Source: Planctomyces sp.
Lineage (GTDB): Bacteria > Planctomycetota > Planctomycetia > Planctomycetales > Planctomycetaceae
Assembly: GCA_005778225.1 (NCBI GenBank)
Contig: SXPC01000099.1
Location: forward strand, 1-52,693
DNA length: 52,693 nt
Direction: 5' to 3'
The notes beneath the pieces are model-generated. The model was not told the origin of the DNA, made no database searches, and worked only from the letters and a program-made list of their open reading frames with translations. The position numbers and the translations under genes are program-made. Below are positions 33,684 through 42,433 of this stretch, in pieces. The stretch's first letter is position 1; each line of letters begins with the position of its first letter.

Positions 33684-34631
33684 ATGTATGATCAGCTGAC
33701 CATCATCACAGGACGTGCTCACCCGGTGCTTGCGCAGGAGATTGCGGAGTATCTGAATGTGCCGCTCGGCAATTGCACTTGCAGCAACTTTCCGGACGGA
33801 GAAATTGCTGTCAAGCTCGATCAGAATATTCGTGGACGCGATATCTTTCTGATTCAGCCGACGAGTCCGCCGGTCAACGAAAACCTGATGGAATTGCTGA
33901 TCCTCATTGATGCGTGTAAGCGTGCCAGTGCCGAGCGGATTACCGTCGTGATGCCGTACTTCGGGTATGCACGTCAGGATCGCAAGGATTCGGGACGGGT
34001 GCCGATCACGGCGAAGATGGTTGCCAACCTGATCACGACCGCTGGGGCTGACCGCGTTCTGACAATGGACCTGCACGCTGCCCAGATCCAGGGTTTCTTC
34101 GATGTTCCCGTCGATCACCTGTATGCTGCCCCAGTCCTCGACCAGTACTTTTCATCGTTGAAGATTCCGCCCGAGAAGCAGGTCATTGTCAGTCCCGACG
34201 AAGGGAGTATCAAACGAACCCTGCAGCACCTCGATAACCTCGGCGGTGATCTGGTCATCGTCGACAAACGACGAACCAGCGCGACTGAGACCAAACAGGC
34301 CAACCTCATTGGCGGGCCGATCGAAGGAAAGATCGCCCTCATCTTCGATGACATGATCACGACCGCAGGTTCGATCTGTGGAGCGGCCAACGTCGCGAAA
34401 TCGTTCGGCGCAGAGAAAGTCTACCTGTGTGCGACCCACGGCGTCCTCGTCGGCCCGGCGGTCGATCGCCTGAAAGCCGCCCCGGTGCAGGAGATCGTTA
34501 TCACGAACAGCGTCGCCTTAAGGCCGGAGCAGATGCTGCCCAACTTGAAAATCATCTCGATTGCCCCTCTGTTGGGAGAAGCGATTCGAAGAATTCACCG
34601 CAATGAATCCGTGAGCTACCTGTTCGGTTGA
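33684..34631 (+). CDS. prs: Ribose-phosphate pyrophosphokinase
   Basis: 315 residues from the ATG at 33684, the usual family length; an upstream TTG at 33660 is possible but adds eight odd residues. Makes PRPP from ribose-5-phosphate and ATP. Motifs are FPDGEIAVKL, the DLHAAQIQGFFDVPVDHL signature, and the PRPP loop DDMITTAGSICGAA. It is in the same strand and order as the glmU-type gene, so an operon is likely. A REPIN-like inverted repeat begins five bases after the stop. Confidence 0.97.
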   Translation: MYDQLTIITGRAHPVLAQEIAEYLNVPLGNCTCSNFPDGEIAVKLDQNIRGRDIFLIQPTSPPVNENLMELLILIDACKRASAERITVVMPYFGYARQDRKDSGRVPITAKMVANLITTAGADRVLTMDLHAAQIQGFFDVPVDHLYAAPVLDQYFSSLKIPPEKQVIVSPDEGSIKRTLQHLDNLGGDLVIVDKRRTSATETKQANLIGGPIEGKIALIFDDMITTAGSICGAANVAKSFGAEKVYLCATHGVLVGPAVDRLKAAPVQEIVITNSVALRPEQMLPNLKIISIAPLLGEAIRRIHRNESVSYLFG

Positions 34632-34636
34632 TTGCC

Positions 34637-34761
34637 GTAGGGTCCGCTGAGCGGACCGTTAATCGAAATCCAACTTTGAATATCGCGATGAATGCGGATG
34701 TTTGACGACAGAGATTCTATTTGTCGCAATGCGAATTGACGGTCCGCACAGCGGACCCTAC
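34637..34761. repeat. REPIN-like doublet of nested palindromes, second family
   Basis: Two 23-base arms (34637-34659 and 34739-34761) are inverted repeats with one mismatch and 79 bases between. Each is a palindrome, GGTCCGC-TGA-GCGGACC and GGTCCGC-ACA-GCGGACC, flanked by GTAG and CTAC. The design matches the element at 6035 but the sequence is unrelated. It immediately follows the prs stop and may cap the mRNA. Confidence 0.8.
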
Positions 34762-34802
34762 ACGATACAAATTCCCAATGAAAAATTCCGTATTGGACAA
34801 GA

Positions 34803-34946
34803 TCAGGAGTGCTCTTCTTTGCCATCAACTTCGCTCAGACCATGTCGCTTGCAGAACTCGTCAATGAAAACTTCGAGTTCCTGACCTTCGACGCCGTCGT
34901 CTAAATCTCTCAACGAGGCGGCGATCGCAAGCACATCTTCGTTCAT
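34803..34946 (-). CDS. Small acidic protein, 47 residues, unrecognised
   Basis: Open frame of 48 codons on the minus strand with AGGA seven bases before the ATG at 34946, a good ribosome site. The sequence starts MNEDVLAIAASLRDLDDG, continues through VFIDEFCKRHGL and ends at TGA 34803. The composition is rich in Asp and Glu, and an amphipathic helical pattern is seen. It follows the 93-residue gene (end 34982) by 35 bases on the same strand, so they look like a two-gene operon. No function is known. It is short enough to be missed by automatic calling. Confidence 0.6.
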   Translation of the reverse strand: MNEDVLAIAASLRDLDDGVEGQELEVFIDEFCKRHGLSEVDGKEEHS

Positions 34947-34981
34947 ATCGGATTCCTGCATCTATCGGGCTTGAACAACCT

Positions 34982-35263
34982 CTACTCCTCCAACCGTCCC
35001 TTCAATTCATCCCGCTCTTTGCGTGTCACTTCCAGATCAAACATCAGATACTTGATATCCAGTCGCAGTTGCGACAAGGCTTCCTGGACCAGTCCGAGGA
35101 TTCGTCGTCGTCTTCGGACGCAATCGACGACCTGACTGTAGGCGAGTTCCAGGTCCTGGCGGTATTGTTCCGGTAGCGAGTGAATGCGCTGCCCCAGATG
35201 GGTCAATTCGCGCGGGAGCTCATCGATTCGATTGTCGCCGAGGGAAGTCTTGGAACTACTCAT
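34982..35263 (-). CDS. Small helical protein of unknown function
   Basis: 93 residues. It is helical throughout, with basic patch VRRRRRILG near residue 50 and a coiled-coil-like C-terminal half (LRLDIKYLMFDLEVTRKERD). No signal peptide or membrane segment. The family is not recognised. It is first of an apparent two-gene operon with the 47-residue protein. Nothing else is evident in the 280 bases upstream to the next plus-strand gene. Confidence 0.65.
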   Translation of the reverse strand: MSSSKTSLGDNRIDELPRELTHLGQRIHSLPEQYRQDLELAYSQVVDCVRRRRRILGLVQEALSQLRLDIKYLMFDLEVTRKERDELKGRLEE

Positions 35264-35543
35264 ATCACCGCGCCCTTATGGACCCCGTTTTGACTGACGG
35301 TTGGGGTCTTCGGATCGAAACGATTCTAACGTGTCTGTCTGATTTCGTTCATTGTTGGCATCAGATCAGTACGAACGCAAGCGTTGGATTCCGAGAAATC
35401 GCGAGGACAGAGCTTTCTGGCAACCAGAAGTGATTTGTTGAAAATTGGCAACATCCAACCCGACTTCAGGATTGGTCTGTCCTGGAAAATCGGTTTTCGA
35501 GTAGATTCTCCAGCCCCCCGAATGAATCACAGGGGCTCTGATT

Positions 35544-38456
35544 ATGAATCCAGAAAGACAAGGACGTCGCACGTTGCGTGTAACCGGAGTATCTCTGGTG
35601 ATCACTCTCCTCGCCGGGCTGCTCTGCCCCGACCTTGTCGCTGCGCGCGATTTTCACTTCGGCTTCGATGATCCTCAAGTCTCCTGGAAGCTGATCCGCA
35701 ACGAATCGGCCGTCCGCATTTCCATTCACGATCGCACGAACGCACTGCGTTTTGAAGGTGCAGCCGCCGAGCAGATCCAGATGGAGTCCATTGTCCGTGA
35801 CGAAGTCGTCATCTTCGAACACGAACTCCCTGCCTCTAGAATTTTGGATGAATTGAGCGTCTCGCTGGCGGTTCGTGCCTCCCATCCGGGTACGCAAATG
35901 TATCTGCGAGTCGTTCTTCCTCGCATGATCGACCCGACGACACGCCAGCCTCTCGTCAAGCACATTAACGGCGAAACGCTTCAGGAATCAGGTCGCTGGC
36001 AAACCCTCACCTGTAAAACGACTGACAACGCCATCGCCCGTGAGCAGATCCTCTGGCGTGCTCAACACCCGGGCGTCCTCCTTGATACACGCGATCTTTA
36101 TATCGACCGGATTTATCTGCGCATGCCGATCTCTCAGGGCATCAGCGAACTCCTCATTGACGATCTGCGGTGCGGCCCGCTCGTCCCGATCGCGACAGAA
36201 ACGGCTGCTCCCCGACAGGAAAGCGTTAAGCACGTCTCACTCCGGGCTGATCGTCTCCTCGTCGACGATACTCCCTTCTTTCCTCGTATTCTTCCGTCTC
36301 ACGGCGAGACTCTCGATCAGCTGAAATCCTCCCGCGCCAACGTCATCTATACCGACGGGCTGCTCGATAACGAGACGATCGAAGCCTTCCGCCTGGCAGG
36401 CATGTGGACTACGTCGACACCTCCCTGTCTGCGAGATGGCTCGGGCGAGATTCTCGCGGCTTCGCTGGCCCTCAACTCTCATCAGGCGAAAGTCCCGGAT
36501 GGGCTTCTGTTCTGGACTCTTGGCACCCGCGTCGGCAAAGAAGACCGCAGCGACATGCTTCGGTGGATCGATCAGATTCAGGGCAGCCAGCCAGTGCATC
36601 CACGTCCCATCTTCGCCGACATCTCGTCAGGCGTTGATCTCTATTCTCACGATCTCGACTTCCTGGGCATCAGTCGTCACGTCATGCAAACCTCGATCAC
36701 GCTCGAGGAATACCGTGATTACATGAATCGCAAAGCGACGATCGCGGCCCCCGATGCACTCCGCATCAGTTGGATCCAGACGGACCCTCACAGCGTTTAC
36801 AAGACACTCCGTCCCAATGCGCTTCACCCGGTCACCATGGAACCCGAGCAAATCATGCTCCAGGCCTACACCGCGATCGCCAGCGGCTGCCGAGGGATCG
36901 GCTTCTGGAAACAAACGCCTCTGAGTTCCGCCACCCAGGACAGCTCCGACCAGCCTGCTCTCAAAGAGCGCGATCTGGCGATCGAACTGGTCAATCTTGA
37001 ACTCGAACTCCTTGAAACATTCCTCGCGACCGGCGATAGCATGGGGAATATCGATGTCTATCTCACCGCTGCCGGGCAGACTCCTCAAGCCCCCTCGCGT
37101 ACGACATCCATGTCCTACCACAGCGGAGCCAAGTCAGCGAATTCGCTTCCAGCTGCAACGTCTAAGACCGATATTCAGGCGGCCGTCATCCACTGTCCCT
37201 ATGGCTGGCTGATCCTTCCGATCTGGTTTGGACGTGATGCCCAGTATGTGCCAGCTCCGCTGACCGCCCGCGAATGTAAGATGATTGTCCACGGCATTCC
37301 CGAAACAGCGGTCGCGTTGCAGATCTCGCCGACAAGGGCTGACAAGCAAAGCGTCGGACGTGCCCGCAAAGCCGGCGGACTGGAATTGACGCTCACCGAA
37401 CTGGACATGACCTCCGCCATCTTCGTCACGACGGACCAGAATGTTCAGGCCCAGATTGAACGCAAGATCGCCAAACTTCGCGAACCAGCTGCCCGCTTGA
37501 CTCTCGAACTGGCCCGTGCCAAATACCTGCGGACGAAAGCCGTCATCAACGAACTCGCTGCTTATACTTCGAACGTCAACATCTACAATGCGACGCTGAA
37601 CCGGACGATCCCGGAATTGTTGAATCGCTGCGAACAGAAACTGTCGAGCAGCCAATTCCACTCTGCACGGATGGATGCACAGGAAGTGATGAGGATCTGC
37701 CGGGGAATCCAATACGAGTTCTGGTCGAACTCGGTTGCGAACCTGTCGCAGCCCCCGTCCTCGCTGGATGCCCTCTGCTTTCAGACCCTGCCCGACTACT
37801 GGCGTCTTTCGGACCGCCTCAAGCTCAAGGAAAGCAACAGCCTCAAAAACATCCTGACCAGCGGGACATTCGAAGATCCGGCCCTCATGGCCCAGGAAGG
37901 CTGGGAGCGTCTGGAGGAACCTCGTCCCGATGTCACTCTCATCAGTGAACTGGCTAGCCGCCAGGGCCACAACAGCGATTTTGCCCTTCGCCTGGCCGCC
38001 TTTCCGGTTGAGAAGGAACATTACCTCAATATCACCGAGCCATTGACCCGTTTGATCACTCCTGCCGTCGATGTCCGTGCAGGCGAGACGGTGATTGTGG
38101 AAGGCTTTATCCGCACGCCGACTGCGGTCAATCTATCTGAAAATGCCTTCCGCATTTATGACAACCAGGCTGGCTCGGTCGCTGCCCTCCGCTACACCAA
38201 CGTCGACAACTGGACCCCTTTCCGCATGGTCCGATCGATCCACCAGGATTCCTCGTTCTTTGCCGTCTTCGATCTCTCCGGCCTTGGTGATGTTCTGCTC
38301 GATGACGTCGCGATTAAAGTTGTCCCTGCTCCGGAGACCGTCGCCACGTCTCCTGCGCCGCTTTCGACGGAAACGGAAGACAAAACGACCCGCAATCCGG
38401 CCTGGGATCTCCTCAAAGGGTTGCCAAAATTCACGCCCGAGAAGCAAACACCTTGA
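35544..38456 (+). CDS. Large secreted protein of unknown function
   Basis: 970 residues. A signal peptide covers about residues 1-34 (GVSLVITLLAGLLCPDLVAA). The first 200 residues look like a beta-sandwich carbohydrate-binding or concanavalin-like domain (FHFGFDDPQVSWKLI, IDDLRCGPLVPI). Residues about 230-480 may be an alpha/beta barrel of glycoside-hydrolase type (LLVDDTPFFPRILPSHGETL, CRGIGFWKQTPLSS), but no catalytic pair can be assigned. Residues about 630-740 are helical, and a further beta-rich domain lies near 800-930. A role in surface polysaccharide handling is a guess. It is a single gene, followed after 181 bases by rpsU. Confidence 0.75.
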   Translation: MNPERQGRRTLRVTGVSLVITLLAGLLCPDLVAARDFHFGFDDPQVSWKLIRNESAVRISIHDRTNALRFEGAAAEQIQMESIVRDEVVIFEHELPASRILDELSVSLAVRASHPGTQMYLRVVLPRMIDPTTRQPLVKHINGETLQESGRWQTLTCKTTDNAIAREQILWRAQHPGVLLDTRDLYIDRIYLRMPISQGISELLIDDLRCGPLVPIATETAAPRQESVKHVSLRADRLLVDDTPFFPRILPSHGETLDQLKSSRANVIYTDGLLDNETIEAFRLAGMWTTSTPPCLRDGSGEILAASLALNSHQAKVPDGLLFWTLGTRVGKEDRSDMLRWIDQIQGSQPVHPRPIFADISSGVDLYSHDLDFLGISRHVMQTSITLEEYRDYMNRKATIAAPDALRISWIQTDPHSVYKTLRPNALHPVTMEPEQIMLQAYTAIASGCRGIGFWKQTPLSSATQDSSDQPALKERDLAIELVNLELELLETFLATGDSMGNIDVYLTAAGQTPQAPSRTTSMSYHSGAKSANSLPAATSKTDIQAAVIHCPYGWLILPIWFGRDAQYVPAPLTARECKMIVHGIPETAVALQISPTRADKQSVGRARKAGGLELTLTELDMTSAIFVTTDQNVQAQIERKIAKLREPAARLTLELARAKYLRTKAVINELAAYTSNVNIYNATLNRTIPELLNRCEQKLSSSQFHSARMDAQEVMRICRGIQYEFWSNSVANLSQPPSSLDALCFQTLPDYWRLSDRLKLKESNSLKNILTSGTFEDPALMAQEGWERLEEPRPDVTLISELASRQGHNSDFALRLAAFPVEKEHYLNITEPLTRLITPAVDVRAGETVIVEGFIRTPTAVNLSENAFRIYDNQAGSVAALRYTNVDNWTPFRMVRSIHQDSSFFAVFDLSGLGDVLLDDVAIKVVPAPETVATSPAPLSTETEDKTTRNPAWDLLKGLPKFTPEKQTP

Positions 38457-38637
38457 AAATGCATCCGGAACGGCTTTCTTTTCCCGTTCACACGCTTGGC
38501 AGAACGCCCTCGCGCCGATATGATGTCCGATCCTTCGCAGAAAAAGTCTGCGCAGTTACTTGAACATTTTCGTGATGCAACATTCATCACGACCCAGATA
38601 TCAAATTAAGACACTCGGTTTCGAAAGGATCTATTTC

Positions 38638-38838
38638 GTGGTTAAGTTGCGGTTGCGTGATAACGAGCATGTGTCGGATGCGGTCAAACGATTTCGTAAA
38701 CTGGTCGAACACAGCGGTATCAAAAAAGAAATGCGCCGTCGCGAATACTACGAAAAACCAAGCGAAACCAAGCGCCGCGCCCGTCGCCGTGCTGAACGCC
38801 GCGACCTGATGGCCCGTAAACCTGGCGGCTCCGCCTAG
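38638..38838 (+). CDS. rpsU: 30S ribosomal protein S21
   Basis: 66 residues from the GTG at 38638, which has AAAGGA about eight bases upstream; the frame extends further upstream, but without support. The sequence [18 protein letters not shown] and [20 protein letters not shown] is standard S21, with a basic C-terminus. S21 binds the 3' end of 16S rRNA and helps initiation. It is monocistronic, with a terminator 34 bases after the stop. Confidence 0.95.
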   Translation: MVKLRLRDNEHVSDAVKRFRKLVEHSGIKKEMRRREYYEKPSETKRRARRRAERRDLMARKPGGSA

Positions 38839-38871
38839 TTTTATTGAACAACCGTTCATAATAAGATCACG

Positions 38872-38901
38872 AAAAGGCACACTTCATAGTGTGTCTTTTT
38901 T
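38872..38901 (+). terminator. Terminator of rpsU
   Basis: GGCACAC (38876-38882) pairs with GTGTGTC (38889-38895), extended by four A-T pairs, around a six-base loop. A run of six T ends at 38901. Confidence 0.88.
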
Positions 38902-39316
38902 GTTGCGCAGACGATTCCGCACGATCGTTCAGCCGGGCACAACTAGAATTTCAGGTAGAGCCCGTACGACTCACAATGTTTACTCATCTTTCCCAGACTG
39001 TGCAGTGATAGCCAGAAAGTGACCGTTTTCTGTAGCGTTTGTTCACTTTTTGGGGCCGCTTTCATTGTTGTTGGCCACGTATCGCGTCCTTACGCCTGCT
39101 ATAGACCTTGCCACCATCTCAAGTCGGATAATCGGAATGACCGATTCCTGACATAACGCGATCGATGGGAACATGTTCCTGCATGCCCTCTCCTGAGAGG
39201 GCTCCTGCAGAAACACCTGTGTCGGGAAACACGGGCTCGTCTTATCTCTCGCGAGGGGGGCAACCAGATCTGTCATGGATGCCACTATCGAATGCTTCCT
39301 CTTATGAGCACATCCG
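38902..39316. other. Intergenic region with two palindromes
   Basis: 415 bases without a gene. Two close palindromes are seen: GGAACATGTTCC at 39168-39179 (perfect 12 bp) and GCCCTCTC-CT-GAGAGGGC at 39182-39199. They lie about 120-150 bases before the lipoprotein gene, where an operator or leader structure could be. No promoter boxes are assigned. Confidence 0.35.
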
Positions 39317-41128
39317 ATGCGTGCAATCAAACAGAAACGACTCATGAATACTGTCCGCTATGGCTCAGCAGCCGCTTCATTGGCGATGGCAACCATGCTC
39401 TCTCTGCCTGGCTGCTTTGGAGGAAAAGACTCCAAGGTCACGCAGAATCCTGGTGAAGCCACGATGGACAGCGGGGCTGGTTCGAGCGTCGTTGACCTCG
39501 GTCAGTCTGGGGCGACACAGCAGGTCGGCTATACCGCGAATCCGAATGGCAGCCCTGGCGAAGTCCATGCTCACTTCCTGTCTGCTGACGGGAAGGAATA
39601 TGTGGACCAGATTAACTACGCCCGCTTGAAGCAGAATCTCCCGGATCGTCCTGGTGCGAGTGTCAGCAGTGTCACCTTCGATCAGTTCCTGAAGACCGAC
39701 TACAATCAGCTTGGCAAAGCCCCTGCGTCTCAATCACCCACAAACGCTGCTCCAGCAGCATGGGCCAACCAGAATGTTGCGCGGACAACTCCCCCTGCGA
39801 CTCCTGGTGTGAGCAACGTCTCACTGGCAGGCGCTCAGGCTCCTGCTTCGCAAGCTACTCCATGGCCAACACAGCCTGCAGCAACCGCCAGTGTTGCTCT
39901 CGATGCTCAGACGCCAGCTGACCCATGGGCTGCTGTCACTCAGCCACAGCCACCTGCAATCCCACAAAAGCCAACCACCGTGGCTACTGTCGCCATGGCA
40001 ACTCCCGGGACAACCGAAACCGCCAAGCCCGGCACACCGCTGAAACCAAACAGCCCGCTGGCTGCCAAGTATCAGGCCACGCGAAAGATTCCCAAGCCAG
40101 AAGAAAAGCCTCCCTTCTTCGGAGCAACGGTCGTCACCCAGGAACCCGCTGCCGCGAAGCCAGCCTCGAATCCGTCAACATTCCTCGCCACGCGTATTCG
40201 CATTGACCTGGAAGAAGCGAAGATCAAGCTCGCCGATGGGCACCTTGCTGATGCTCAGCAGAACATCCAGTCTGCAAAAGAGACTGCCATGAAGATGCAG
40301 CAAATCGATCCGACAATCATCCGCGAAATCGCCTTAGCCAGCATGGAAGTCGAGCGTCGTCTGACACCACCGCAACAGATCGTCAAAGAGACTGCAATCA
40401 TACAGACAGCCTCTCTGCCGAACGTCCGAGACGCGTTCCCTCAAAAGACACCTCAGATCTCTGACTACGAACTTTCCAACAACCCCTCCATCGCGAAGTT
40501 GACCGGCGGCTCAACCGTGAAAATCACTCCGCGTACCGCGTTTATCGATCTATCTCGCGACTCGGTCAATCAGGTCAATAGCCCGTCCGCCCCGATCGAC
40601 CAGTTCACCTCGTTTGAAAAATCGATCTCGAAAGCCAATCAACCAATCAGCCTCAGTTCTGCAGGCCAGGGAGGGGCGTCGACGTCCACCATGCTTCCAG
40701 CCAACTTCTGGCACGCCGAGCCTGTTCAGCAATCGTCACCAATTCAACAAGCCGCACCGACCTTGCCACCTGCCATCGTAGATTCTATTCCACCTTCGAC
40801 CAGCAACTTTTCCAAAAGTCCCATGCAGGTCCCGGCTGCTGCGGAACTCGCGCTCGCAGAATCGACGCACACAGGATCGCCGCTGGCTCATGCACTCCCT
40901 CCCTTGGCGTTAACGGCTCCGAACGTTGCCCAGATCGCCTTTGAAGACGGTCAAGAAACTCCGTCGCTGGCAACTGCCGCTCATGCCGACTTGACTCAGG
41001 TTCCCGCCCCGGAAAAAGGCTCGACGCTGGAAGCCAAAGACAGCCGTCTGGAGATCCCGGGCTGGGTCACTTACGGCGTGATCATCTCTGCCCTCGGCCT
41101 CCTCACTCTCGCGTTCCGACGCATGTAA
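39317..41128 (+). CDS. Lipoprotein with C-terminal membrane anchor, low complexity
   Basis: 603 residues from ATG 39317; ATG 39344 is equally possible, and neither has a ribosome site. A lipobox ends in LSLPGC. Most of the chain is Ala/Pro/Thr/Gln-rich and probably disordered, with a short helical region near residues 290-350 (RIRIDLEEAKIKLADGHLAD, a tetratricopeptide-like pair). The C-terminus has a hydrophobic segment, GVIISALGLLTLAF, followed by RRM, typical of a stop-transfer or sorting anchor. A protein lipidated at the N-terminus and anchored at the C-terminus would span the envelope. Function unknown. Confidence 0.75.
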   Translation: MRAIKQKRLMNTVRYGSAAASLAMATMLSLPGCFGGKDSKVTQNPGEATMDSGAGSSVVDLGQSGATQQVGYTANPNGSPGEVHAHFLSADGKEYVDQINYARLKQNLPDRPGASVSSVTFDQFLKTDYNQLGKAPASQSPTNAAPAAWANQNVARTTPPATPGVSNVSLAGAQAPASQATPWPTQPAATASVALDAQTPADPWAAVTQPQPPAIPQKPTTVATVAMATPGTTETAKPGTPLKPNSPLAAKYQATRKIPKPEEKPPFFGATVVTQEPAAAKPASNPSTFLATRIRIDLEEAKIKLADGHLADAQQNIQSAKETAMKMQQIDPTIIREIALASMEVERRLTPPQQIVKETAIIQTASLPNVRDAFPQKTPQISDYELSNNPSIAKLTGGSTVKITPRTAFIDLSRDSVNQVNSPSAPIDQFTSFEKSISKANQPISLSSAGQGGASTSTMLPANFWHAEPVQQSSPIQQAAPTLPPAIVDSIPPSTSNFSKSPMQVPAAAELALAESTHTGSPLAHALPPLALTAPNVAQIAFEDGQETPSLATAAHADLTQVPAPEKGSTLEAKDSRLEIPGWVTYGVIISALGLLTLAFRRM

Positions 41129-41179
41129 ACCCAGCGTCTGAAAAACGGGTTGGCATGGAGTTTGCGATCTACGCAGACC

Positions 41180-42112
41180 ATGACCAACCCTATGCCGCTG
41201 AATCTGCAGTCGATCGAGGAATGGAATCGCTATTCCAAAAGCCCGGGCTGGATCCGTGACCGCTTCATCAACACGGAGTTTTATACAGGCCCGCGCAAGA
41301 ACTTCGAGATCGGGAACTCCCGCATCACGGAAGCACTCCTCTCCGGCGACAAGTCGGAGAATCAGTATTTTCTCTCCGTCCTCCTTTCGAGCGGCGCCGA
41401 CCGGCCAATGGAGGCTGACTTCAACTGCGGCCAGTTCGAACGTCCGAATAACCCTGGCGATATGGTTTTCTGCGGTCCGATCTATCCCCAGAAGCTTCAG
41501 GGGGTCGGGCCGTTCCACTCGATCGTGCTTTACTTCTCTGAGAAGACGCTTCTTAATCAGGTCCGGACCAATTTAGGACGTGACCTCCCGGATTTGTCTT
41601 ATCTTCACAGTCGATCATTCCGGGACGAAACGCTGGAAGTCCTTGTCAAACAGCTATTTTTCGAGTTTCGAGACGAGCATTCTCCCAGCCTGACTCTCAA
41701 AACAGACTGCCTGTTCAATGGCATTACGTCGCGCCTGATCACACTGGCGGGTGGTAATCGCGTTGGGGAACCATTCTCAGAAGCAGGGAACAAGCATCGT
41801 ATCCAGCGGGCTATTGATTACATGTATGCCCACATGAGTGAATCCTTTGGCCTGGACGAGCTGGCGGCGGCTTCCGAACTCAACAGGTCCCACTTCGCAC
41901 GGATCTTCAAGCAAGCTGTCGGTGATACTGCTATCAACTATCTGATGAAGCTCCGCATTGACCGCGCCCGGCAGCTTCTGCGTGATCCATTGCATCGAGA
42001 GCGGTCGATTGCTCAGATCGCGGCTGATTGTGGGTTTGCTCAGATCCCTCATTTCACGACAAAATTCCGACAAACCGTCGGAACGACACCCGCTGCCTAT
42101 CGCGAGTTATGA
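41180..42112 (+). CDS. AraC-family transcriptional regulator
   Basis: 310 residues from ATG 41180; a TTG at 41150 and an ATG at 41192 are alternatives. The C-terminal 100 residues are a double helix-turn-helix: LDELAAASELNRSHFARIFK, then RSIAQIAADCGFAQIPHFTT and FRQTVGTTPAAYREL, the canonical AraC ending. The N-terminal about 200 residues form a sensor domain with no recognised ligand fold (NPGDMVFCGPIYPQKL). It lies 51 bases after the preceding lipoprotein gene and before the DUF1559 gene, and could control either. Confidence 0.93.
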   Translation: MTNPMPLNLQSIEEWNRYSKSPGWIRDRFINTEFYTGPRKNFEIGNSRITEALLSGDKSENQYFLSVLLSSGADRPMEADFNCGQFERPNNPGDMVFCGPIYPQKLQGVGPFHSIVLYFSEKTLLNQVRTNLGRDLPDLSYLHSRSFRDETLEVLVKQLFFEFRDEHSPSLTLKTDCLFNGITSRLITLAGGNRVGEPFSEAGNKHRIQRAIDYMYAHMSESFGLDELAAASELNRSHFARIFKQAVGDTAINYLMKLRIDRARQLLRDPLHRERSIAQIAADCGFAQIPHFTTKFRQTVGTTPAAYREL

Positions 42113-42281
42113 GCAATTCACAATCGACTCTGTTGAAATGACGCGCATATCTGCTTCATATCTCGGCAGATTTCACGGACACTTCAATGAAATTTGATGG
42201 TGACCTTCCCGTCCGAATCGAATTGGCGCAACTCTCACGCAAGACTTCGCCAAACGTGCTTGTGTACATGCTGCCACAATT

Positions 42282-42314
42282 AGCAAGAGAGCCGTCGTAA
42301 GTGCTTCTCTTGCT
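42282..42314. promoter_or_regulatory. Inverted repeat between araC-type and DUF1559 genes
   Basis: AGCAAGAGA (42282-42290) and TCTCTTGCT (42306-42314) form a perfect 9-bp stem with a 15-base loop and no T-run. It is 120 bases before the DUF1559 start, in a 321-base gap that has no other gene. A regulator site or mRNA leader hairpin would fit. Confidence 0.4.
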
Positions 42315-42433
42315 GCTCATTATGACAATTGATCGCGGAGCAAATCATCTGTGGTAAACCGACTTCGGTATGCCTATTGCCATTGCATCAGTCCAGTCGA
42401 TCATTTTTTCTTTTTCCGTCCTGGAGACCTACG

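Noticed and set aside
34702..34884. Plus-strand 60-codon frame after prs
   Set aside because: It runs through one arm of the REPIN-like element and overlaps the better-supported minus-strand 47-residue gene.
39168..39179. LexA-type operator at GGAACATGTTCC
   Set aside because: GAAC and GTTC are spaced by two bases, not the four of the Gram-positive LexA box; kept only as an unassigned palindrome.
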